Assembly: GCA_028285415.1 (NCBI GenBank)
Contig: JANQPF010000023.1
Coordinates: forward strand, 124,001 to 188,000
Reading direction: 5' to 3'
From: Pseudomonadales bacterium
Lineage (GTDB): Bacteria; Pseudomonadota; Gammaproteobacteria; Pseudomonadales; Azotimanducaceae
DNA length: 64,000 bases
This document shows, piece after piece, positions 1 to 8,742 of the stretch. The position numbers were made by a program, and so were the translations under genes. Each line of letters opens with the position of its first letter. Positions within the stretch are counted from its first letter, which is position 1. A model generated the notes under the pieces. The model saw only the letters and a list, made by a program, of their open reading frames with translations, did not search any database and had not been told where the DNA came from.

Positions 1-2
1 TC

Positions 3-635
3 GTTCTGAAGACGGCCGTGCTCATCCTGCCGCAGCGCCAGGCGGTTCTCGTCGCCAAGCAGGCGGCAGAGCTCGACGTTTTGAGCGGCGGCAGGGTGCA
101 GCTTGGCGTCGGGCTCGGCTGGAACGAGCCCGAGTACGTGGCCCTCGACATGAACTTCAAGAACCGTGCAAAACGCTTCGTCGAGCAGATCGAGGTGTGT
201 CGTCTCCTTTGGACCGAACAGCACCCCACATTCAACGGCACCTGGCACGAATTCGAAGACGCGGGTCTCGCCCCGATGCCCATCCAGCGGCCCATACCCG
301 TCTGGGTCGGTGCATTTGCAGAGCCCGCCATCGTGCGGGCGGCCGCCATTGCCGACGGCTGGCAGGCGATGCTGCCGATGCCGGACGACAATGCGAAAGT
401 CACGTTTGCAAAATTCAAAAGCGCGGTCGAGGACAACGGACGCGATCCCGCGGACGTGGGTATTGAAGCGACCATATTCACCCGCGAGCTGGACCCACAG
501 GCCTGGCTGACGCAGGCGCGGCGCTGGCTCGAGATTGGCGCCACCCAGATCATGTTTCGCCCACAGGGCGAGTTTTCGTTCATCAAGGAAGCAACCGAAG
601 CGTATGCCAGGTTGCTCAACGAGCTGCGCGGTTGA
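3..635 (+). CDS. LLM class (luciferase-like) flavin/F420-dependent oxidoreductase, 5' truncated
   Basis: The frame is open from the first bases of the window, so the N-terminus lies outside it and only about 210 C-terminal residues are seen. The motif LILPQRQAVLVAKQAAELD followed by LSGGRVQLGVGLGW is the central TIM-barrel region of luciferase-like monooxygenases. Members use FMN or F420 to oxidise or reduce a small organic substrate; the substrate here is unknown. It is clearly paralogous to the enzyme at 22671-23555, which has the same PQRQ-VLVAKQAAE and GTGWN blocks. The stop lies 6 bases before the TetR gene, so the two are probably co-transcribed. Family assignment is secure; F420 versus FMN use is not decided. 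Confidence 0.85.
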   Translation, partial: VLKTAVLILPQRQAVLVAKQAAELDVLSGGRVQLGVGLGWNEPEYVALDMNFKNRAKRFVEQIEVCRLLWTEQHPTFNGTWHEFEDAGLAPMPIQRPIPVWVGAFAEPAIVRAAAIADGWQAMLPMPDDNAKVTFAKFKSAVEDNGRDPADVGIEATIFTRELDPQAWLTQARRWLEIGATQIMFRPQGEFSFIKEATEAYARLLNELRG

Positions 636-641
636 TCGACT

Positions 642-1262
642 ATGGCTGAAACAGCAAAAAAACGACGGACACAGGAAGAACGGAAGGCCGAATCGGAACG
701 CGAGATTGTCCGCGCAGCCTCCAAACTCTTCGCTGAGCAAGGCTATCTGCGAACGACATTGAACGAGGTCGGCAAAGCAGCGGGCTACACCGGCGGGCTC
801 GTCAGCCACCGTTTCGGCTCGAAAGAGGGCTTACTGCGCGCGGTCGTCAAAAACGCAACGGGCCGCTTTCAGGCTGATCAGATGGGCTCAGCCATCAGCG
901 AAGAAAGCGCCCAGCAGTCGCTCGACAACTACATCGAAATTTATCTGACCGAGGTCACGCTCCGCGAAGGCCACATGCGCACCCTCTACGTCATCATGGG
1001 CGAGGCGCTCGCGGCGGTGCCCGAAGTCGAGGAGGAAATCTCCCGTCTGAACGACGGCGTGCGCAAAGTGATTGCGAGCATCGTGCAACGCGGCATCGAC
1101 AACAAAGAGTTTCGCCCGGAAGTAAGTCCACAAATCTCTGCGGTGCTGATCCTGGGCATGCTCCGCGGCGTCGTCATGCAATACCTCGCCGACCGCAAAG
1201 CGTTCAACATGAAAAAGCTGCTCCCGGCCGTACAGCGGGCGGCGGTGGAGGGTCTCAAGTGA
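642..1262 (+). CDS. TetR/AcrR family transcriptional regulator
   Basis: A 206-aa one-component repressor. The N-terminal helix-turn-helix spans about residues 20-65 (ASKLFAEQGYLRTTLNEVG, then the recognition segment GGLVSHRFGSKEGLL). The C-terminal ligand-binding half is helical and divergent, as usual in the family. It sits between an LLM oxidoreductase and a nitroreductase whose ATG overlaps its stop codon by one base. It therefore probably controls this short catabolic operon and perhaps the P450 after it. Ligand and operator are not visible. It is a different TetR from the one at 52896. Confidence 0.9.
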   Translation: MAETAKKRRTQEERKAESEREIVRAASKLFAEQGYLRTTLNEVGKAAGYTGGLVSHRFGSKEGLLRAVVKNATGRFQADQMGSAISEESAQQSLDNYIEIYLTEVTLREGHMRTLYVIMGEALAAVPEVEEEISRLNDGVRKVIASIVQRGIDNKEFRPEVSPQISAVLILGMLRGVVMQYLADRKAFNMKKLLPAVQRAAVEGLK

Positions 1263-1927
1263 TGAACGTTACCGACGCCGTCCGCGCACGTCGCACGACC
1301 CGTGGTTTTCTGCCGGACCCCGTTCCCGAGGCGGTGATACGCGAGGTGCTCGAAGTAGCGCGATACGCACCATCGAACAGCAATACGCAACCATGGCACA
1401 TTGCCGTCGTGTCGGGCGCGGCGCGCGAGCGTCTGCAGAACGCCATTTTCGCCGAGATCAACGCCGGCAAGACACCCTACCCGACCTGGCCTTCCGGCGG
1501 CGTCGGCCTGAAGGGAGAATACAAAGACCGCCAGCGTGCCTGCGGCTTCGGCTACTACGCCACCATGGGCGTCGACCGTGACGACGCAGAGGGTCGTCGC
1601 GAGCTTCTTTTGAAGAACTGGGAGTTTTTCGGCGCTCCCCATGCGGCGTTTCTTTCGATGCCGGAGACGATGCACCGCGCAAACGCGCTCGACCTCGGCA
1701 TTTTCCTGCAGACGTTCATGCTTCTGTTGACCGAGCGCGGCCTTGCTGCCTGCCCGCAAGGCGCCCTCGGCAGCTACCCAGGGCCCGTGCGTGAGATTGC
1801 CGATGTCCCGGCAGGTAACGCCATTCTCTGCGGCGTCTCGTTCGGCTATGCCGACACGGCGGCGAAAATAAACACCGTGCACATGGACAGGGAACCGATC
1901 GAGAGAATCAGCTCGTTTACGTCGTAG
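1262..1927 (+). CDS. Nitroreductase family protein
   Basis: A 221-aa FMN-dependent nitroreductase-fold enzyme. The N-terminus has the family signature RRTTRGFLPDPVP (FMN phosphate site, about residues 10-22) and RYAPSNSNTQPWHI (about 38-51). The C-terminal half has LTERGLAACPQGALGSYP, the second FMN-contacting segment. Such enzymes reduce nitro groups, quinones or enones with NAD(P)H. I chose the ATG at 1262, which overlaps the TetR stop; a GTG one codon earlier is also in frame. Co-transcription with the LLM enzyme suggests a reductive detoxification or catabolic step. The substrate is unknown. Confidence 0.85.
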   Translation: MNVTDAVRARRTTRGFLPDPVPEAVIREVLEVARYAPSNSNTQPWHIAVVSGAARERLQNAIFAEINAGKTPYPTWPSGGVGLKGEYKDRQRACGFGYYATMGVDRDDAEGRRELLLKNWEFFGAPHAAFLSMPETMHRANALDLGIFLQTFMLLLTERGLAACPQGALGSYPGPVREIADVPAGNAILCGVSFGYADTAAKINTVHMDREPIERISSFTS

Positions 1928-1975
1928 CGGCAAGCCCCCATAATTTGCCGGACTCTTTCAAGCCGGATCGCTAAC

Positions 1976-3229
1976 ATGGATCTCTACACATCTTCCCCGG
2001 ACCTGGACAACGCCCTGGTCGATCCGGCCAACTGGGCTGACGAACCGGGCATACACGAGCAGTTCCGCTGGCTGCGGGCAAACGACCCGCTGCGCTTCCT
2101 CGAGCCGGAAGGGTTCGATCCGTTCTGGTCGGTAACGAAGTACGACGAGATCAAAGCCATCGAAGGCAACAAAAAGGTCTTCATCAACGACCCACGCCCC
2201 ACCCTTGGCCCCAAGGGGCTGCAGGAAATGGTCCAGATGATGACCGGCCGCCGGCACCTCATACGATCACTCGTGCAGATGGACGACCCGGATCATATGA
2301 AGTACCGCATGCTCACCCAGAGCTGGTTCATGGGCACGAACCTGCGCAAGCTGCAGACCCGCGTCGACGAGCTGGCCAGGATGTACGTCGACCGTCTGGT
2401 GGAGCTTGGCGGCGAGTGCGACTTCGTCAAAGACGTTGCCATCTGGTACCCGCTGCGCGTGATCATGGAAATCCTCGGGGTACCGGAAGAGGACGAAGCG
2501 CTGATGCTTAAGCTCACGCAGGAGCTCTTCGGCAGCTCCGACCCGGACAACCAGCGTTCGTTCGAACCAGAGGATTTCTTCAAGGTTGTGGAAGATTTCG
2601 AAAGCTACTTCGACGAGCTGACCGAAGCACGCCGCAAACAACCCACAGATGATGTCGCAAGTCTGATTGCGAACGCGCAGTTTGACGGCGAATACATGCC
2701 GCGATTGGATGCCAACGGCTACTACATCATCGTCGCCACCGCAGGGCACGACACGACAAGCGCCTCCACTGCCGGCGGCGTTCTGGCGCTGATCGAGAAT
2801 CCGGACCAGCTCGCGAAACTCCAGGCGGACCCGCAGCTGTACCCCACTGCCATTGACGAGGTGATTCGCTGGGTCACGCCCGTGCGCCATTTCATGCGAA
2901 CCGCAACCGAAGACTATGCGCTCGGCGACAAAACCATCAAGGCAGGGGAATCCGCCATACTGTGGTACCTCTCCGCCAACCGTGACGAAGACGTTTTCGA
3001 CGCGCCTTACGAGTTCCGCGTGGACCGCAAGGACGCCAAGCAGCTGGCATTCGGCTTCGGCGCCCATGTCTGCCTCGGCCAGCATCTTGCGCGTATGGAG
3101 ATGACGTCGCTCTACAAGGAGCTTTTCAGCCGCATTTCCGATCTCGAGCTTGCCGGTGAACCACAGTACACCCAGTCGACATTCGTTGGCGGCCTCAAGT
3201 CGCTACCGATCCGCTACAAGGTGCGGTGA
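1976..3229 (+). CDS. Cytochrome P450
   Basis: A 417-aa soluble bacterial class I P450. Landmarks: I-helix oxygen-activation motif TAGHDTTSAS, K-helix EVIR, and the haem loop FGFGAHVCLG with thiolate ligand Cys366. Length is normal for a bacterial P450. It needs a ferredoxin and reductase, neither of which is adjacent. The two ferredoxins in this window (48196, 52591) could serve. There is no convincing Shine-Dalgarno sequence before the ATG; the nearby TAACAT looks like a -10 element but lies too close to the start to serve this gene. It follows the nitroreductase by 48 bases on the same strand. The substrate cannot be read from sequence. Confidence 0.93.
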   Translation: MDLYTSSPDLDNALVDPANWADEPGIHEQFRWLRANDPLRFLEPEGFDPFWSVTKYDEIKAIEGNKKVFINDPRPTLGPKGLQEMVQMMTGRRHLIRSLVQMDDPDHMKYRMLTQSWFMGTNLRKLQTRVDELARMYVDRLVELGGECDFVKDVAIWYPLRVIMEILGVPEEDEALMLKLTQELFGSSDPDNQRSFEPEDFFKVVEDFESYFDELTEARRKQPTDDVASLIANAQFDGEYMPRLDANGYYIIVATAGHDTTSASTAGGVLALIENPDQLAKLQADPQLYPTAIDEVIRWVTPVRHFMRTATEDYALGDKTIKAGESAILWYLSANRDEDVFDAPYEFRVDRKDAKQLAFGFGAHVCLGQHLARMEMTSLYKELFSRISDLELAGEPQYTQSTFVGGLKSLPIRYKVR

Positions 3230-3387
3230 TTCCGCCATCTGATCCGACAGGGCCACGCATACGCTTCCGCCACCCGCGGCTTGGCGCTACACTCCGCTCG
3301 AAAGCACGCCACACTCAGGGGCAGGGTCGCGGCACTCCCTCCTCCTGAAGACACATCAGATTTGTTACTACAGGAGCACATCCGGCT

Positions 3388-3849
3388 ATGGCCAGACTGA
3401 ACATCAACGGCAAGGACGTCGAACTGGAGTTCGACGAAGGGACGCCACTACTGTGGGTTTTACGAGAACAGGCAGGCCTCACGGGCGCCAAGTACGGCTG
3501 CGGGATCGCCCAATGTGGCGCATGCACCGTGCACATCGACGGCAACCCCGTCCGATCCTGCATCTATCCGGCTGACGCCGTGCAGGCGGGCCAGAAGATC
3601 ACCACCATCGAAGGTTTGTCGGAGAACGGTGACCACCCGGTGCAGCAGGCCTGGGCGGAACTCGACGTTCCACAATGCGGTTACTGCCAGACAGGCATGA
3701 TCATGGCGGCAGCGGCACTTCTTGCCAAAAACGCCGCGCCCACCGATGACGATATCGATTCGGGGATCACCAACATCTGCCGCTGCGGCACGCTGCAGCG
3801 GGTACGCCGCGGCATCCATCGCGCGGCTGAGCTGGCGAAGGAGGCTTGA
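3388..3849 (+). CDS. (2Fe-2S)-binding small subunit of a molybdenum hydroxylase
   Basis: A 153-aa protein with the two-cluster layout of xanthine dehydrogenase family small subunits. Plant-type [2Fe-2S] ligands are Cys38, Cys43, Cys46 and Cys58 (GCGIAQCGACTVHI). The C-terminal helical cluster domain has Cys97, Cys100, Cys131 and Cys133 (CGYCQTG and CRCG). It carries electrons from the molybdenum site of the neighbouring large subunit to an external acceptor. The two-gene form without an FAD subunit matches the isoquinoline 1-oxidoreductase (IorAB) type. The next gene starts 2 bases after the stop, with an AAGGAGG ribosome site inside the end of this gene. This is the first gene of an operon running to 9499. 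Confidence 0.92.
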   Translation: MARLNINGKDVELEFDEGTPLLWVLREQAGLTGAKYGCGIAQCGACTVHIDGNPVRSCIYPADAVQAGQKITTIEGLSENGDHPVQQAWAELDVPQCGYCQTGMIMAAAALLAKNAAPTDDDIDSGITNICRCGTLQRVRRGIHRAAELAKEA

Positions 3850-3851
3850 GC

Positions 3852-6020
3852 ATGAACACGGAAAACCGAGTCAACCTGAGTCGCCGCAAGTTTCTTGTTT
3901 CCACCGCCGTAACGGGCGCCGGTCTGTCGCTGGGGCTCAGCCTGCCGCAGGCGCTGGCGGATACGCACGCAGATGAGGTCAACGCCTGGGTGGTGGTCCA
4001 TCCCGACGACACCGTTGTCATCCGCATTGCCCGTTCCGAGATGGGCCAGGGCACCCTCACCGGACTTGCCCAGCTCGCCGCGGAGGAACTGCAGTGCAAC
4101 TGGGACAAAGTCACCTGGGAATACCCGACGCCAGGTGAAAATCTGAAGCGGCAGCGCGTCTGGGGCAGCTTCGGAACCGGCGGCAGCCGCGGTATCCGCG
4201 AATCCCATCAGTACGTTCGCGAAGGCGGTGCGGCAGCGCGCATGATGCTCATCGAAGCCGCGGCCAATGAATGGGGTGTCCCCGCCGACGAATGCATGGC
4301 CCGGGACAGCGTCATCACGCACAAACCAACCGGCAAAACGACAACGTTTGGCAAAGTGGCCACGGCCGCATCCAAGCTGGTGCCGCCGGACGAGGTACCG
4401 CTCAAGGATCCAAAGGACTGGACGCTGATCGGACAACCCGTCAAACGTCTGGACACGGCGGACAAACTCACCGGCAAACAGATCTACGGATCAGATATCA
4501 ATCTGCCCGGCATGGTGAACGCCGCCATCAAACAGTCCCCGGTGCACGGCGGCAAACTGAAAAGCTACGATGCGGACAAAGTCAAAAACATGCGTGGCGT
4601 CAAAGCCGTCGTACGGGTGGATGACAACGCCGTGGCTGTGGTTGCCGACACGTGGTGGCGGGCGAAGACCGCTCTGGACGCCCTGCCTGTCGAATGGGAC
4701 GCCGGCGAGAGCGGGAAGGTCAATCAAAGCGACATTGCCGCTGCGGTCGAGGAAGGTCTGACGGCTGACGACGCATTCGTCGGAAACAAAGCGGGCGACG
4801 TAAAAGCCGGTCTCGCGGGGGCGGCCAAGACTGTATCGGCGACGTACAGCTATCCGTATCTGAACCACGCCACCATGGAGCCGATGAACGCAACGGCCAA
4901 GTGGACCGAAGACTCCTGCGAAGTCTGGTGCCCCACCCAGAACGGCGAGGCTGCGTTGGCTGCCGCGTCCGAAGCGGCTGGCCTGCCACTCGAACAGTGC
5001 GATGTTCATAAGCAGCTCCTCGGTGGAGGCTTCGGACGGCGCGGCGCTCCCGACTACGTGCGTCAGGCGGTGCTGATCGCCAAGCAGATGCCCGGCACGC
5101 CGGTGAAGCTGCTGTGGACGCGCGAGGAAGACATGCTGCACGGTCTTTATCACCCCATCACGATGGCACGCATCGAAGGTGGGCTCGATGAGGACGGCAA
5201 CCTGACGGCGCTGCACCTCAGAATTTCCGGCCAGTCGATTCTCGCCGGTCTCATGCCGCAGGCGCTGCAGGACGGTATGGATCCGGTGCAGTTTCAAGCG
5301 CTGGCGCCGTCTGGTGACCACGCGATCAGCTACAAGATCCCCAACCTGCTCGTCGATCACGCCATGCGCAACAGCCACATCACACCCGGCTTCTGGCGCG
5401 GTGTGAACGTCAATCAGAACGCCATCTACATGGAGTGTTTCATCGACGAGCTTGCCCACGAAGCCGGCGTCGATCCACTGGAGTTCAGACGGCGCCTGAT
5501 GAAAGACAATGCCAAAGGCTGGGCAGTTCTGAAGGCCGCCGCTGACGGCGCGGGATGGGGCACACCTGCGCCGGAAGGTATACACCGTGGTCTGGCAACC
5601 TGCTTTGCCTTTGGCAGCGCCGTCGCCGCCTGCGCGGAGGTTTCCGTCGACGAAAACGGCAGGCTGAAGATGCATCGAATCGTTGCCGCCACCGACCCCG
5701 GTTATGCCGTGAACCCGCAACAGATCGAAGCCCAGGTCGAAGGCTCGTTCGTGTACGGGCTCTCTGCGCTGCTGCACGGCGAGTGCACGGTCAAAGACGG
5801 TGTTATCGAGCAGGACAATTTCCACACGTATCCCTCGATGCGCATCAACGAGATGCCGGAGGTGGAAACGATTGTCATGCCTTCCGGGGGGGCCTGGGGC
5901 GGTGTGGGCGAGCCCACCATTGCGGTTGCGGCGCCAGCAGTGCTGAACGCAATTTTCGCAGCCACGGGCAACCGTGTTCGTACGGTCCCACTGAAAAACC
6001 GGAATCTCCGTCAGGCCTGA
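3852..6020 (+). CDS. Molybdopterin-binding large subunit, IorB-type molybdenum hydroxylase
   Basis: A 722-aa catalytic subunit of the xanthine dehydrogenase/isoquinoline 1-oxidoreductase family, which hydroxylates heterocycles or aldehydes with water as oxygen donor. The N-terminus is a Tat signal (LSRRKFLVSTAV, followed by a hydrophobic run ending PQALA), so the mature enzyme should be periplasmic. Visible cofactor motifs include EMGQGTLTG, LLGGGFGRRG and, near the C-terminus, GGVGEPTIA, whose Glu is the expected catalytic base. The ATG at 3852 has AAGGAGG about 8 bases upstream; an in-frame TTG at 3846 is less likely. The stop overlaps the following cytochrome c start (TGATG), which suggests that cytochrome is its electron acceptor. 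The substrate is unknown. Confidence 0.92.
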   Translation: MNTENRVNLSRRKFLVSTAVTGAGLSLGLSLPQALADTHADEVNAWVVVHPDDTVVIRIARSEMGQGTLTGLAQLAAEELQCNWDKVTWEYPTPGENLKRQRVWGSFGTGGSRGIRESHQYVREGGAAARMMLIEAAANEWGVPADECMARDSVITHKPTGKTTTFGKVATAASKLVPPDEVPLKDPKDWTLIGQPVKRLDTADKLTGKQIYGSDINLPGMVNAAIKQSPVHGGKLKSYDADKVKNMRGVKAVVRVDDNAVAVVADTWWRAKTALDALPVEWDAGESGKVNQSDIAAAVEEGLTADDAFVGNKAGDVKAGLAGAAKTVSATYSYPYLNHATMEPMNATAKWTEDSCEVWCPTQNGEAALAAASEAAGLPLEQCDVHKQLLGGGFGRRGAPDYVRQAVLIAKQMPGTPVKLLWTREEDMLHGLYHPITMARIEGGLDEDGNLTALHLRISGQSILAGLMPQALQDGMDPVQFQALAPSGDHAISYKIPNLLVDHAMRNSHITPGFWRGVNVNQNAIYMECFIDELAHEAGVDPLEFRRRLMKDNAKGWAVLKAAADGAGWGTPAPEGIHRGLATCFAFGSAVAACAEVSVDENGRLKMHRIVAATDPGYAVNPQQIEAQVEGSFVYGLSALLHGECTVKDGVIEQDNFHTYPSMRINEMPEVETIVMPSGGAWGGVGEPTIAVAAPAVLNAIFAATGNRVRTVPLKNRNLRQA

Positions 6021-6319
6021 TGGGGGTATTCCGGGCAGGCGTTCTGCTGCTGGTTGTACCGCTCACCGGCATGGCTTCGGAGCCGCCTGCCGCCATCGAC
6101 CAAGCCACCGTGGCTGCTGCCTGCAGCAGCTGTCACGGTGGCGGGCACAGCGCCGAAGCCCGGATACCGCGCCTTGGCGAACAGACCGCAGCCTCGCTGG
6201 AACGCAAACTCCTTGGTTTCCGCAGCGGTAGCTTGCAGGGCACCGTCATGAACCGTATTGCACGCGGATTTACCGAAGCGGAGCTACGCGCCATGGCTGA
6301 GGTGCTGGGCACCCCATGA
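6020..6319 (+). CDS. Small periplasmic c-type cytochrome
   Basis: A 99-aa monohaem cytochrome c with a short cleavable signal (MGVFRAGVLLLVVPLTGMAS) and one CSSCH haem site at residues 35-39. A Met in GTVMNRI is a candidate sixth ligand. It overlaps the molybdenum hydroxylase stop (TGATG) and is overlapped in turn by the flavoprotein gene (4 bases). It resembles the class I cytochromes that pair with flavocytochrome c sulfide dehydrogenase (SoxE/FccA role). It may equally collect electrons from the molybdenum enzyme. Which role applies cannot be told from sequence alone. Confidence 0.85.
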   Translation: MGVFRAGVLLLVVPLTGMASEPPAAIDQATVAAACSSCHGGGHSAEARIPRLGEQTAASLERKLLGFRSGSLQGTVMNRIARGFTEAELRAMAEVLGTP

Positions 6320-7572
6320 CAAACCGGCGCAGCTTACTCATCGGCGGCTTGGCAGCCCCGCTTGCCGGATGCGCCGGACGAGGCGCCAGTCCCGCCGCGC
6401 GGGTTGTCGTCATCGGCGGTGGTTTTGCCGGAGCCAGCGCCGCGGGTACGCTCAGGCAGCTGGCACCGGAGGTAGACGTCACGCTCATCGAGCCCAATCC
6501 GGTGTACACCGCCTGTCCTTTCAGCAATCTGGTGATCGCAGGGGAGCGGCGCCTAGACGCGCAGCAGTTCAGCTACCAGAACCTGAAAGCAGCCGGCATC
6601 AACCTTGTGCAGCAACGCGCCACGGATGTCGATCCTGCCACGCGTCAGGTGGTCCTCGAAAACCGTCAGGTGATCGCCTACGACAAACTGATCATGGCGC
6701 CCGGCATCGACTTTCAGTGGACGATACCCGGCTTGAGCGCGGGGAACGCCGATCGCATGCCGCACGCCTGGCGCGCAGGTGCGCAGACGGTGCTGCTGCG
6801 AGATCAGCTCAGAGGCATGCGACCCGGGGGCACCTTCGTCATGTCGATACCGGAGGCACCCTACCGCTGTCCTCCCGGACCCTACGAACGTGCCAGCCTG
6901 ATTGCGCATTACCTCAAACAGCACAATCCAAAAGCCAAGGTCCTGCTGCTCGATGGGAAAGACCAGTTCTCCAAAATGTCGCTGTTCCGGGCAGCATGGA
7001 CGACGCTCTACGGCGACATGGTCGAGTGGCAGGGTGCGGCTGACGGCGCTCGCGTCGTTGAAGTTGATGCTGGAAACAGGACTTTGCACACCGATTTCGA
7101 ATCCGTCAGTGCCGACGTTGCAAGCGTGATCCCGCCGCAACGGGCGGCAGCCATTGCAGAACGCGCCGGGGTAGCCGATGCCTCCGGCTGGTGTCCCATC
7201 GAGCCCCGGACATTTGCCTCAATGCTTCAGGACAACGTGCACGTCATCGGCGATGCCGCCATTGCCAACGCCATGCCGAAGTCAGCCTTTGCCGCCAACG
7301 CCCAGGCAAAGCTCTGTGCGCTGCAGGTGGTCAAAGCGCTGAACAGCGAAACGCCCGTGACGAGCAAGCTCATCAACACCTGCTACAGCCTTGCAGCACC
7401 CGACTACGGCATCTCCGTGGCCGGGGTGTACGCACCCGGCGACAGGGCCTGGCTCGACGTCGAAGGTGCGGGCGGGGTCAGTCCGCTCGACGCGGACATT
7501 GCGGTGCGCAGAGCAGAAGCGGGATATGCAGAAGATTGGTTTACGACCATTACACGGGAGGTATTCGGTTGA
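6316..7572 (+). CDS. fccB: Flavocytochrome c sulfide dehydrogenase-like flavoprotein (FccB/SoxF type)
   Basis: A 418-aa FAD protein. The N-terminus has twin arginines (TNRRSLLIGG) and a lipobox-like LAGC at residues 16-19, so export is expected. The dinucleotide-binding motif is VVIGGGFAGASAA (about 31-43). Redox cysteines typical of the family are candidates at Cys185 (YRCPPGPYERA) and Cys356 (INTCYSLAAPDYG), the latter inside the C-terminal flavin-binding domain of flavocytochrome c sulfide dehydrogenases. The family oxidises sulfide and passes electrons to a cytochrome c. Its position between the small cytochrome and soxX fits the soxEF arrangement. All junctions in this operon overlap, so expression should be coupled. 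Confidence 0.85.
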   Translation: MTNRRSLLIGGLAAPLAGCAGRGASPAARVVVIGGGFAGASAAGTLRQLAPEVDVTLIEPNPVYTACPFSNLVIAGERRLDAQQFSYQNLKAAGINLVQQRATDVDPATRQVVLENRQVIAYDKLIMAPGIDFQWTIPGLSAGNADRMPHAWRAGAQTVLLRDQLRGMRPGGTFVMSIPEAPYRCPPGPYERASLIAHYLKQHNPKAKVLLLDGKDQFSKMSLFRAAWTTLYGDMVEWQGAADGARVVEVDAGNRTLHTDFESVSADVASVIPPQRAAAIAERAGVADASGWCPIEPRTFASMLQDNVHVIGDAAIANAMPKSAFAANAQAKLCALQVVKALNSETPVTSKLINTCYSLAAPDYGISVAGVYAPGDRAWLDVEGAGGVSPLDADIAVRRAEAGYAEDWFTTITREVFG

Positions 7573-7967
7573 GACGCGTGAGCGGCGTTCTCTTCGCGCT
7601 GCTGCTGACACAGAATCTCACGGGCGAGCCGCTCACGAGCTCGCCGGGTGATGCCGCGCGTGGCAAAGCGGTCGTTCTCGACCGGGACCTCGGCCATTGT
7701 CTCTTATGCCACCAGATCAGCCAGCTCGACGAATCGTTCCAGGGTAATATTGGACCGGACCTGAGCAACGTAGGCGGCCGGTTGACGGCAGCCATGATCA
7801 GAGAAAGAGTGATCGATCCAACAAGGCTGAACCCGCAGAGCGTCATGCCGGCATACCACCGTACAGAAGGACTTGCGCAGGTGGCCCGCGAATACGCCGG
7901 CAAACCCATACTCGATGCGCAGCAGGTGGAGGATGTCGTGGCCTACCTCGAGACGTTGAAACAGTGA
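7569..7967 (+). CDS. soxX: SoxX-like monohaem cytochrome c
   Basis: About 132 aa, starting at a TTG that overlaps the fccB stop; an in-frame GTG at 7578 is the alternative. A hydrophobic signal is followed by one haem site CLLCH and a distal Met in SVMPAYHR, with the C-terminal segment VEDVVAYLETLKQ usual in SoxX. With SoxA it forms the SoxXA complex that links thiosulfate to the carrier cysteine of SoxY. The assignment is supported by the following soxY, soxZ and soxA genes in order. The unusual start codon implies translation by coupling to the upstream gene. Confidence 0.85.
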   Translation: MRRVSGVLFALLLTQNLTGEPLTSSPGDAARGKAVVLDRDLGHCLLCHQISQLDESFQGNIGPDLSNVGGRLTAAMIRERVIDPTRLNPQSVMPAYHRTEGLAQVAREYAGKPILDAQQVEDVVAYLETLKQ

Positions 7968-8419
7968 ACGCAACACGCCGCCAGTGGTTGGCAGGCAGCA
8001 TCGCTGCCGGTGCGTTTTCGCTCATACCCTCGGCGGCGAGAGCAACGCCTGAGGAGATGGCAACGGCCATGCGCAACGCCTTCGGGAACCGTCCAATTCA
8101 ACCCGGACGCGTAGCACTCAAGCTACCGGCGCTCGCCGAGAACGGTAACTCTGTGCGCATGCAGGTCAGCGTCGAGAGTCCCATGACGGACGCCGACCAC
8201 GTCAAGACGGTGCACGTTTTTGCCGAGGCCAACCCACTGCCCGACATCGTACGCTTTGAGCTCGGTCCCCTGTCTGGCCTGGCGCAGATCGAAACCCGCA
8301 TACGCGTTGCCGCAGAGCAGCACATTACCGCAGTTGCGGAATTGAGCGACGGCACCCTATGGTCGGGAAGCGCACACATAGTGGTCACCGAAGCGGCGTG
8401 TCTGGACGCGTTGATCTGA
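7964..8419 (+). CDS. soxY: SoxY-like sulfur carrier subunit with atypical C-terminus
   Basis: A 151-aa Tat-exported protein (ATRRQWLAGSIAAGAFSLIP signal) with the immunoglobulin-like SoxY core. It starts at a GTG overlapping the soxX stop by 4 bases. SoxY carries sulfur intermediates on a cysteine in a flexible C-terminal GGCGG-type tail. Here the protein ends TEAACLDALI: a cysteine is kept close to the terminus (Cys147), but the flanking glycines are absent and a hydrophobic extension follows. Identity rests on fold-like similarity and on the soxXYZA order. Whether it still works as a swinging-arm carrier is doubtful (see findings). Confidence 0.78.
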   Translation: MNATRRQWLAGSIAAGAFSLIPSAARATPEEMATAMRNAFGNRPIQPGRVALKLPALAENGNSVRMQVSVESPMTDADHVKTVHVFAEANPLPDIVRFELGPLSGLAQIETRIRVAAEQHITAVAELSDGTLWSGSAHIVVTEAACLDALI

Positions 8420-8742
8420 TGGCTGGCGCGCGCATCTCCGTACCCTCACGCGCCCGCTCCGGCGAGGTCATCAGTATAAAAACGCTCTTTTCTCACCCCA
8501 TGGAAACCGGCTACCGGCGCGATGCCCTCGGACTTGCCATCCCAAGAGACATCGTCAGCGAGTTCGTCTGCAGCTATGACGGACGCGCCGTGTTTCGCGC
8601 CGAGTTGAATCCGGGGATCGCCGCGAACCCCTATTTCGCGTTCAGCGTGCGGGCCGACCGGAGCGGCACGCTGGAATTCCGCTGGACCGATCAAGACGGC
8701 AACGTAACGGTCGAAACGCGTGAGCTGGCGGTCGAGCCTTAG
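8419..8742 (+). CDS. soxZ: SoxZ-like sulfur carrier partner
   Basis: A 107-aa single-domain protein matching SoxZ in length and pattern (PSRARSGEVISIKTLFSHPMETGYRR near the N-terminus, FSVRADRSGTLEFRW in the middle). SoxZ has no signal peptide and is exported with SoxY as a heterodimer, as would be the case here. The ATG overlaps the soxY stop by one base (TGATG). Its 3' end overlaps soxA by 23 bases. The HPMETG segment is the conserved SoxZ surface that contacts SoxY. Confidence 0.85.
   Translation: MAGARISVPSRARSGEVISIKTLFSHPMETGYRRDALGLAIPRDIVSEFVCSYDGRAVFRAELNPGIAANPYFAFSVRADRSGTLEFRWTDQDGNVTVETRELAVEP

Noticed and set aside
1950-1976. TAACAT as a -10 element for the P450 at 1976
   Set aside because: It ends at the start codon, so transcription would begin inside the gene; no suitable -35 lies 16-18 bases upstream.
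4491-5825. Long open frame (444 codons) on the minus strand opposite the Mo hydroxylase large subunit
   Set aside because: It is exactly opposite a well-recognised gene with cofactor motifs, has no family motif of its own, and is typical of antisense frames in GC-rich DNA.
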